From the NCBI GenBank assembly GCA_023230755.1, contig JALNWS010000139.1, positions 1-11,342 of the forward strand: a stretch of DNA of 11,342 nt. Direction: 5' to 3'. The DNA comes from Azoarcus sp. (lineage in GTDB: Bacteria > Pseudomonadota > Gammaproteobacteria > Burkholderiales > Rhodocyclaceae). Positions 6,140-11,342 of this stretch are shown one piece after another. Position 1 is the first letter of the stretch. Each line of letters begins with the position of its first letter. Both the position numbers and the translations under genes were made by a program. The notes under the pieces were generated by a model, which saw only the letters and a list, made by a program, of their open reading frames with translations, ran no database searches and was not told the origin of the DNA.

Positions 6140-6957
6140 ACCTGGCCGCAACCCAAGAGCGCCTGAAGGCCTACATTCTCGATGCCAGCAACGAGACAGC
6201 ATCCGTGCTGCCGCTGCTCGACGGCAGTTTCGGGCTGGCGCGGGACGAACGCCTCTCCATCTATCATCGCGCCTACCGCGCCCGCCTGCGCGACGCACTC
6301 GGTACGGTGTTCGAGCGCACCTGGATCTATCTCGGCGACGACGAGTTCGGGCGCGAAGCCGCACGCTACATCGAGCAGGCGCCCTCGCACAGCCCGAACC
6401 TGCGCGACTATGGCCGCAGCTTCCCGGACTTTCTCGCCGCCTCCATGCCTGCCGACCCGGAAGTGGGAGAACTCGCACGGATGGACTGGCTGCTGCACGA
6501 CGCCTTCGACGCGCCAGACCACCCTCGCCTGCAGGCCGATGCGCTGACCCAGCTCTCCGACGATGACTGGGAATGCGCGAGATTCGTGTTCTGTCCGGGT
6601 GTCGCCCTTGCCGAGTTCACCTGCAACACCATCGACGTGTGGCACGCACTCGACCGCCAGCAGACGCCTCCACCTGCCGCCTCGCTGCCACAAGCAATCG
6701 TCTGCCTGTTCTGGCGCAAGGGCACGCAGAGCAGCTTCCGCTCGCTGCATCCGGCCGAACACTGCATGCTTGAGATGTTGATCGCAGGCGAAGGCTTCGC
6801 GACGGCCTGCAGCGCGCTCGCCGCACATCACCCGGAGGCAGCCGCCTCCATCGGCCCGTGGTTGCAATGCTGGCTCAACGACGACCTGATCAGCGCCGTC
6901 GCCACCACAGCGGAAACGACAAGCCCCTCTCCACGTAATGGGGCCCTTTCGGGATGA
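6127..6957 (+). CDS. bufC: DUF2063 (HvfC/BufC-type) partner protein of the MNIO enzyme
   Basis: DUF2063 proteins are coded next to MNIO enzymes and are thought to recruit or bind the precursor peptide. The N-terminal domain is recognisable: ATQERLKAYILD (8-19), then LSIYHRAYRARLRDALGTVF (43-62), WIYLGDDEFGREAARYI (66-82), and RDYGRSFPDFLA (93-104). The rest, to residue 276, is a less conserved second domain. The ATG at 6127 overlaps the end of bufB by 13 nt; a second ATG at 6136 would form a 4-nt ATGA overlap with the bufB stop and is an equally plausible start. No strong ribosome binding site is seen for either, which fits translational coupling. The gene ends in another ATGA overlap with the next gene. 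Confidence 0.92.
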   Translation: MSDMNLAATQERLKAYILDASNETASVLPLLDGSFGLARDERLSIYHRAYRARLRDALGTVFERTWIYLGDDEFGREAARYIEQAPSHSPNLRDYGRSFPDFLAASMPADPEVGELARMDWLLHDAFDAPDHPRLQADALTQLSDDDWECARFVFCPGVALAEFTCNTIDVWHALDRQQTPPPAASLPQAIVCLFWRKGTQSSFRSLHPAEHCMLEMLIAGEGFATACSALAAHHPEAAASIGPWLQCWLNDDLISAVATTAETTSPSPRNGALSG

Positions 6958-7589
6958 ACAGTCGTGGCAGCACACCGCTTCCGGACCCTGACGTCCCCGG
7001 CGCGCGCACGCACGGGTTAATGCCCTGGTTGAAGCGCCATTCGCGGCTGATGCTCGTTGCGCTCTTCATCGCAACCATACTGCTCGTCGTTCAGCTCACC
7101 GGGATTCGCGAACACTTCGGCCTGGACGCGGTGCGCGCGCAGTTCGAAAGCCATCTGATCACGGGCACCGCGACTTTCGTACTGCTGTTCGCGCTTGGCA
7201 ACCTGATCCAGATTCCGGGCTGGATCTTTCTTGCGGCTGCCGTGCTGTCGCTCGGTCAGCTGTGGGGTGCGGCCGTCACCTACCTCGCAGCCGTACTGTC
7301 GTGCACCTTCATTTTCGTGCTGATCCGGTGGCTTGGCGGCAACGCCCTGCGGGACTTCGACAACCGCCTTGCGCGCAGCCTGCTGGCCCGGCTCGACAGA
7401 CAGCCGATCCGAAGCCAGTTTCTGCTGCGCACCGTGTTTCAGACCGCCCCCGCACTGAACTATGCGCTCGCCCTGTCCGGGGTGCGGGTGCGCCATTACA
7501 TGGCCGGTCTGCTGCTCGGCCTGCCCCTGCCGATCGCGCTGTACAGCATCTTCTTCGATTACCTGGCGGTGACGTTCGACCTGGTCTGA
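6954..7589 (+). CDS. TVP38/TMEM64-type (VTT domain, DedA superfamily) inner-membrane protein in the bufferin operon
   Basis: VTT-domain proteins are polytopic membrane proteins; members act as lipid or solute transporters, and the function of most bacterial ones is unknown. This 211-residue protein has a first membrane helix at about 32-48, the VTT core from about 72-200 with IPGWIFLAAAVLSLGQLWGAAV (re-entrant segment, 87-108), a loop with RWLGGNALRDF (125-135), and a late RTVFQTAPALNYALALSGV (159-177) plus GLLLGLPLPIALY. Its ATG overlaps the bufC stop (ATGA), so the two are translationally coupled; an ATG at 7020 would remove the 22-residue Pro-rich N-terminus and is a weaker option. Bufferin operons often end with a DoxX-like protein; none is present here, and this protein holds that position. 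A role in metal or redox handling is an inference from context only. Confidence 0.9.
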   Translation: MNSRGSTPLPDPDVPGARTHGLMPWLKRHSRLMLVALFIATILLVVQLTGIREHFGLDAVRAQFESHLITGTATFVLLFALGNLIQIPGWIFLAAAVLSLGQLWGAAVTYLAAVLSCTFIFVLIRWLGGNALRDFDNRLARSLLARLDRQPIRSQFLLRTVFQTAPALNYALALSGVRVRHYMAGLLLGLPLPIALYSIFFDYLAVTFDLV

Positions 7590-7607
7590 TCCGGTGTGCC
7601 TCAGACC
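7583..7607. terminator. Hairpin spanning the two convergent stop codons
   Basis: GGTCTGA (7583-7589) and TCAGACC (7601-7607) form a perfect 7-bp inverted repeat with an 11-base loop. The stop codon of the VTT gene is inside one arm and the stop codon of the chemoreceptor gene is inside the other. No T-run follows in either direction, so this is at best a weak bidirectional terminator or an mRNA 3'-end stabiliser. Confidence 0.4.
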
Positions 7608-9622
7608 TTGAAGCGGGCAATCAGGTTGCGCAGTTCGCCTGCCATGCGCTGAAGGCGCTCGGCTTCGCTCGCCGCACCCGCCACCGCTGCGTCGTTCTGC
7701 CCGGCCATCGCGGCGATCTTCGCGACATACTCGCTGATGCTGCGCACCGAATCGGCCTGGGTGCGCATCGCCGCAGTAATCAGATTCACGCCCTCCGAGG
7801 TCTTTGCAACCGACTCGCTCGCCGACGACAACTGGCTCGACACGGACTGCAGGAACCCCTCGCTCGCGGACAAGGACTCCTGCCCGCGCTGGATGGCGCC
7901 ATTGACGTCGTCCGAGCGGCTATTGATCGCCTGGGTCAGGCGGTCAATCTCGCTCGCCGAACTCGCCGACTTCTCCGCCAGCTTGCGTACCTCGTCAGCC
8001 ACCACCGCAAATCCACGCCCGTGTTCGCCGGCGCGCGCGGCCTCGATTGCGGCATTGAGCGCGAGCAGATTGGTCTGTTCGGCGATATCGCGGACCTGGC
8101 CGGTCATGCCGCGAATCTCGAGCGTGGTGTGCACAAACTCCGAAACCGACGACGTAATCTGTTCCACCGCGGTGCGAACGATGCCGATCTCGGCCTGCAT
8201 CCGGGTCAGCCCCTTATAGCCCTCATCGGTCTTGGTGCGTCCGTCGCGGGCAATCTGGTCGACCTCACCGGCGTTACTCGCAACCTCGCCAATGCTGTCC
8301 GACATCGCGTTGGCCGAGCTCGCGGTTTCCTGCGTCAGGCGGCTTTGTTCCACCGATCCTCCGGCAACCTGCCGGGTCGCCTCGTTCATTGCAGCGGCCG
8401 CACGGCTCAGGTTATCGGCGCTTGATTTCAAGGTGTTGATCACCTCACCGAACGACGCAGCCATGCGGTTGAAGCTGTCGGCAATATCAGCGAACTCGTC
8501 CCTGCTCCCGACATCGATACGGTAGGCAAGCTCGCCACCCGCGAGCCGGCGCCCGCCTTCGAGCAGGTGCGCCGTCCCTTGTTGCAGGCTGAGATAGGAG
8601 CCCATCGACAGATATCCGGCCAGCGCAAGGCCGAGTGCAACCAGCCCCAGGTTGACCGTGCGCTGATCAGAGAGCTCACCAGCCCGTGCAGCAAGCTGCT
8701 CCCTGAGCGCATTGATTACGGTCTTCTCCAGATCAGCCGCAGCAACACGAGGCGCATCCGTCTTGCTCAGGACCTCTGCCACCGGAATGTTGATGTCGGC
8801 GACGTTGATCAGACTCCCGTCAATCACGCGTCTCATGCGGTCAAGACCGGTCTGAATCTCATCCAGCCCCTTGTCGAGCGCCGGCTTGAACGCGGGCGCA
8901 GCCGTCCCGATCTTTTCGGTGTTCTCGCGAATCCTCGCCACTTGTGCGATGGCGTCGGCAGTCAGTCGTTCCAGACGACCGATGTCCGCCCCGTCGATCA
9001 TCTGGATACTGGCGATGCTCGACGCCTTCAGACGGATCTGTCCGAGCGCTTCGAAGAGTTGCGGCAAACGATTGACCAGCGTGTCATAGAGGTAATTGGT
9101 ATCGACCGCCGGGTCGAGCGGCAGCCCGGCGTGATCGGCGATCACGCGTGCCTGAGCCGCCAGCCGGTCTCCGAAACGCTGATGAAGATCCCGAATCTCG
9201 GGCGTTGATGAAGCCCCGATCACCGAGTTGAAGACATCCCACTCCTTTTCGAGCGCCACCCATGATTGCTCGAGATCCGGCCCCGCACCTTCAAGTCCGG
9301 CCTGGCGCGCGGCAGCAAGCGCTGCACCGATGCTTTCGCGCAAGGCAGCGGCTTCCTTCCCCGAAGCCGACTCGCCAAGCGAGAACAGCGACGACGCCAG
9401 CAGATGCCGGTCGAGCAACTGGCTCGTCTCGCGCAGCGCAACCACATGCTGCACACCCGATTGTTCGGCCTCGGTCATCCGCAGTCTTTCGCCAACCGAC
9501 TGCAGAAACTGGAACATCAATCCGGCAACGAGAATTCCACCGGCCGCACCGATGAGGATGAAGCGCGTCGCAAAACGCAAACTGTTCATCATGCGCACGG
9601 CTGGCGCAAAGAGGAACTGCAT
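7601..9622 (-). CDS. Methyl-accepting chemotaxis protein
   Basis: This inner-membrane chemoreceptor signals to the flagellar motor through CheA/CheW. Residues about 18-41 form the first membrane helix and 323-346 the second. Between them is a periplasmic ligand domain of about 280 residues that looks all-helical, with no PAS or Cache motif that I recognise. A HAMP domain follows (about 347-400; RRLAGGELAYRIDVGSRDEFADIADSFNRM). The signalling hairpin tip is unmistakable: IAEQTNLLALNAAIEAARAG then EHGRGFAVVADEVRKLAEKS (513-552). No C-terminal CheR-docking pentapeptide is present. The ATG at 9622 has AGGAG 9 nt upstream; two Met codons at residues 11-12 are alternative starts. A sigma-28 promoter lies upstream, tying it to the flagellar regulon. 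The ligand is unknown. Confidence 0.97.
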   Translation of the reverse strand: MQFLFAPAVRMMNSLRFATRFILIGAAGGILVAGLMFQFLQSVGERLRMTEAEQSGVQHVVALRETSQLLDRHLLASSLFSLGESASGKEAAALRESIGAALAAARQAGLEGAGPDLEQSWVALEKEWDVFNSVIGASSTPEIRDLHQRFGDRLAAQARVIADHAGLPLDPAVDTNYLYDTLVNRLPQLFEALGQIRLKASSIASIQMIDGADIGRLERLTADAIAQVARIRENTEKIGTAAPAFKPALDKGLDEIQTGLDRMRRVIDGSLINVADINIPVAEVLSKTDAPRVAAADLEKTVINALREQLAARAGELSDQRTVNLGLVALGLALAGYLSMGSYLSLQQGTAHLLEGGRRLAGGELAYRIDVGSRDEFADIADSFNRMAASFGEVINTLKSSADNLSRAAAAMNEATRQVAGGSVEQSRLTQETASSANAMSDSIGEVASNAGEVDQIARDGRTKTDEGYKGLTRMQAEIGIVRTAVEQITSSVSEFVHTTLEIRGMTGQVRDIAEQTNLLALNAAIEAARAGEHGRGFAVVADEVRKLAEKSASSASEIDRLTQAINSRSDDVNGAIQRGQESLSASEGFLQSVSSQLSSASESVAKTSEGVNLITAAMRTQADSVRSISEYVAKIAAMAGQNDAAVAGAASEAERLQRMAGELRNLIARFKV

Positions 9623-9665
9623 GATCTGGTCTCCTGAGTGCTCTGTTATTTTTTCGCGTAGTCAG

Positions 9666-9692
9666 CTAACGACCACGTCGTGCATAACTTTA
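9666..9692 (-). promoter_or_regulatory. Sigma-28 (FliA) promoter of the chemoreceptor gene
   Basis: On the minus strand TAAAGTTA (9685-9692) is followed by exactly 11 bases and GTCGTTAG (9666-9673). The FliA consensus is TAAAGTTT-N11-GCCGATAA: 7 of 8 bases match in the -35 and 5 of 8 in the -10, with correct spacing. The expected transcript start is near 9658, about 36 nt before the ATG. Chemoreceptors are standard FliA targets. Confidence 0.6.
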
Positions 9693-9856
9693 GCGTTAAA
9701 GCACTCAGCCACGCGCCTGTGGATATCCGCAGCCAGACATCGCCGCGAATACACCCTGGCCCAGTCATGTACAGCAATCAGTACAGCAGACGAAATCCTG
9801 CAACGCCCATCGCAGGTAGCAGGCGCAGTCAGAGTGAGCCAGAAGCACGCTCATCC

Positions 9857-10870
9857 TCAGCGTTGGCGTTGTTTACGGCGAAGATCTTCCAGCGCCAATG
9901 AAAGCATCGCAATCGCGATCAAAAACAAGGTTCCAGGTTCAGGGACGGCGGCATAAAATCTCTCCCCGAGAATCTGGTGGGCCACCGTCGTCGGGTGGAC
10001 AGTGTCAAAGAAAAGATATCCCGGACATCCGGCAATAACGTTTCCCAGATTTGTCGGATCGTTCGGATTGAAGCACGACGCCGTCGCGTCAAGCAGTCCG
10101 AACTCCGCCGGGTTCGCGATAACGTCGTGCAGAAGCCCCGCAGTGTCGAACTCGATAAGATTGAAATCGGGAACACTGGGCAAGATTGCCGTACGTAAGC
10201 TGCCCAGAGCAGACGCGAGCGCCTGGTTGAATCCGACAGAGAGCGCACTCAGCGCAAGACGATCAGCCTCTGGCAGGGCCAGACCAAACGGTGTCTCTCC
10301 AAGATTCGGCATATTCGGAACAAGCAGGTTTCGCACCCCGATCGATGCCAATACACCGACCGAACCAATCAAGTTGGACACGGCATTCGAAGCCGCGCCG
10401 AGCGGATCACCGCCGGTTCCAAGAGCCAGAAAAATATCGTTCGCGCCGGCCCAAAGCATGAACAGGGAACTGTCCCGATCAAAAACTGTTCCGCTGCCGG
10501 CAAAGGACTCGATCTGTTGGTGAACACCTGTCATTTCCAGAGCGCTCGGCAGGGGCAAGGCGCCCCGCGTTTCATAACCGTAGTTCAGTGCCCCCGTCGT
10601 CGCGCCTCCCACCGCGTAATTTGTTCCGCCCACGGACGAAGGCAAAAGCGGGATGCCCAAGCGCTCGGCAAGATACTGGGGTGCAACCGGTCCGTTGGAG
10701 AACTGCTGTGCATAGGGAGGCGAAGGTGGCCATGCACCGCCGGCAAGCTGCCAGAAGTTTCCACTATCGGCCAGGCTGTCACCGAACACATACAAGGAGG
10801 AGTAGGCAGCAAGGACAGGTGCCTGAAACGCTGACATGAGTGCAACGACTGCGACGAGGCGACGGAGCAT
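9857..10870 (-). CDS. GDSL/SGNH-family hydrolase with PEP-CTERM sorting signal
   Basis: This is a secreted SGNH-fold esterase/lipase that appears to be handled by the exosortase system. A signal peptide (residues 1-21, LVAVVALMSAFQAPVLA) is followed by the GDSL block YVFGDSLADSGN with nucleophile Ser32. The Gly block GGTNYAVGGATTG (81-93) and block III AGANDIF (141-147, Asn144) follow, then FFDTVHP (287-293) with Asp289 and His292, so the catalytic set is complete. The C-terminus is a textbook PEP-CTERM signal: VPEPG (309-313), a hydrophobic helix (about 314-327), then a basic tail RRKQRQR. The start is the ATG at 10870, which begins the signal peptide; upstream in-frame starts add a non-signal-like 25 residues. 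No exosortase gene lies in the window. A sigma-54 promoter precedes it. The 337 residues fit autotransporter-free GDSL enzymes of this type. Confidence 0.93.
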   Translation of the reverse strand: MLRRLVAVVALMSAFQAPVLAAYSSLYVFGDSLADSGNFWQLAGGAWPPSPPYAQQFSNGPVAPQYLAERLGIPLLPSSVGGTNYAVGGATTGALNYGYETRGALPLPSALEMTGVHQQIESFAGSGTVFDRDSSLFMLWAGANDIFLALGTGGDPLGAASNAVSNLIGSVGVLASIGVRNLLVPNMPNLGETPFGLALPEADRLALSALSVGFNQALASALGSLRTAILPSVPDFNLIEFDTAGLLHDVIANPAEFGLLDATASCFNPNDPTNLGNVIAGCPGYLFFDTVHPTTVAHQILGERFYAAVPEPGTLFLIAIAMLSLALEDLRRKQRQR

Positions 10871-10928
10871 GATTGCGCATTCCCATTCAATATGGTGCAA
10901 GACCCGCTGGAACCGGCAACTCAACGCA

Positions 10929-10944
10929 AGCAATATTCGAACCA
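10929..10944 (-). promoter_or_regulatory. Sigma-54 (RpoN) -24/-12 promoter of the PEP-CTERM hydrolase gene
   Basis: The minus strand reads TGGTTCGAATATTGCT. Compared with TGGCACG-N4-TTGCW it keeps the invariant GG and GC with the required 10 bases between them, as well as CG and TTGCT. Only two of the less conserved positions differ. The transcript start should lie near 10918, about 48 nt before the ATG. The DNA just upstream (10945-10990) is strongly A/T-rich, as expected for a bendable enhancer region. PEP-CTERM genes are known to be RpoN/PrsR-controlled in floc-forming Betaproteobacteria. Confidence 0.55.
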
Positions 10945-11099
10945 AATATTTAAAACGATAAATTTCAACTAGATGAAATAATTCTTAAACATGGCGAAAT
11001 GCCTTGTGTAAGTTTTTCCGACAGCGGGAGAACACCAATCAGATGCGCTGTGCGACCGTTCCGGCCAGCCTCATTGGCACGCGCGTCAATTCAGCACAC

Positions 11100-11145
11100 A
11101 AAAAAACGCGCCGGCGCCGACCGGCAAGCGGTCGAGGCCGACGCG
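11100..11145 (-). terminator. Rho-independent terminator of etfA
   Basis: On the minus strand CGCGTCGGC pairs with GCCGGCGCG (9 bp, one G-T), an inner CGACCG pairs with CGGTCG around a CTTGC loop, and the outer stem is followed directly by seven T residues (11106-11100). This is a complete intrinsic terminator, 62 nt after the etfA stop codon. Confidence 0.85.
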
Positions 11146-11152
11146 AAACACA

Positions 11153-11187
11153 GCGGGCAAGCGGGAGAGGGAGGGAGGCTTGCCCGC
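11153..11187 (-). repeat. Perfect inverted repeat just after etfA
   Basis: GCGGGCAAGC (11153-11162) and GCTTGCCCGC (11178-11187) form a 10-bp perfect stem with a 15-base loop that is all purine on the plus strand and all pyrimidine in the etfA transcript. It starts 20 nt after the etfA stop and precedes the true terminator, so it may act as an extra 3' stabiliser. There is no T-run next to it. Confidence 0.6.
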
Positions 11188-11206
11188 CGAAGGGGGTCGA
11201 AGTGGC

Positions 11207-11342
11207 TTAAACGGCCGCCGTCAGTTCGGGAATCACGCTGAACAGATCCCCCACCAGACCGTAGTCGGCCACCTGGAAGATCGGCGCTTCCGGATCCTTG
11301 TTGATCGCCACGATCACCTTGGAGTCCTTCATCCCGGCCAGA
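11207..11342 (-). CDS. etfA: Electron transfer flavoprotein alpha subunit, C-terminal end (partial)
   Basis: Only the last 44 codons are in the window; the rest lies beyond the right edge. EtfA, with EtfB, carries electrons from acyl-CoA and related dehydrogenases to ETF:quinone oxidoreductase. The visible residues, LAGMKDSKVIVAINKDPEAP followed by IFQVADYGLVGDLFSVIPEL, are the highly conserved C-terminal FAD-binding region of the alpha subunit. They include the N-K-D-P-x-A-P-I-F and D-Y-G-L-V-G-D signatures. The stop is TAA at 11207-11209. etfB would be expected upstream, outside this window. Confidence 0.95.
   Translation of the reverse strand, partial: LAGMKDSKVIVAINKDPEAPIFQVADYGLVGDLFSVIPELTAAV

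Larger units (their letters stand above)
10871..11206. other. Intergenic region between the hydrolase start and the etfA stop
   Basis: This 336-nt gap holds, from left to right, the hydrolase leader and its sigma-54 promoter, an A/T-rich block (about 10940-10990) unlike the rest of the window, a featureless stretch (about 10991-11090), and two 3' structures of etfA (11100-11145 and 11153-11187). Reading frames in it look non-coding. Confidence 0.6.

Noticed and set aside
5540..6975. Long minus-strand frames of 312 and 367 codons opposite bufB and bufC
   Set aside because: They oppose genes with complete family signatures, and their low-complexity Arg/Cys/Gly-rich translations have no recognisable domain.
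7262..8425. 387-codon plus-strand frame across the VTT and chemoreceptor genes
   Set aside because: It spans two convergent real genes and has no coherent protein features; its length reflects high GC.

Overview
This is a GC-rich bacterial window. The gene families (NnrS, a PEP-CTERM protein, a bufferin/MNIO operon, an electron transfer flavoprotein) and the bias toward G/C in third codon positions fit a betaproteobacterium. Rhodocyclales such as Thauera, Azoarcus or Aromatoleum is my best guess. That placement is inferred from recognised protein styles, not from a marker gene. I saw no rRNA, tRNA, CRISPR array, insertion sequence or phage gene.

Layout. (1) 1-501 (+) is the 3' part of a MarR-type regulator; its start lies before the window. 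(2) 549-2926 (-) holds three genes read leftward: a GNAT acetyltransferase, a MaoC-like hot-dog dehydratase, and nnrS. nnrS has its own FNR/DNR-type site. (3) 3155-4582 (+) holds a secreted Cys-rich protein of unknown function with a degenerate zinc-protease-like motif, then an alpha/beta-hydrolase carboxylesterase. (4) 4870-7589 (+) is a tight operon: a six-cysteine bufferin precursor (bufA-type), an MNIO/DUF692 enzyme (bufB), a DUF2063 partner (bufC), and a VTT-domain (TVP38/TMEM64) membrane protein. (5) 7601-9622 (-) is a methyl-accepting chemotaxis protein with a good sigma-28 promoter. (6) 9857-10870 (-) is a GDSL/SGNH hydrolase with a PEP-CTERM sorting tail and a good sigma-54 promoter. 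(7) 11207-11342 (-) is the last 44 codons of etfA, followed by a strong intrinsic terminator.

The most interesting part is the bufferin operon. In the known scheme, the precursor carries a Sec signal peptide, the MNIO enzyme with its partner converts core cysteines in the cytoplasm, and the exported peptide binds metal (copper in studied cases). Here the fourth gene is not the DoxX-like protein often found in these operons but a VTT-domain membrane protein, joined to bufC by an ATGA overlap. A 15-bp RNA hairpin sits between the precursor and enzyme genes, and an ECF-sigma-like promoter precedes the operon.

Regulatory signals are unusually readable. Four transcription units appear to use four different systems: an FNR/DNR-type activator (nnrS), an ECF sigma (bufABC), sigma-28 (chemoreceptor) and sigma-54 (PEP-CTERM hydrolase). 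All were found by eye and are predictions.
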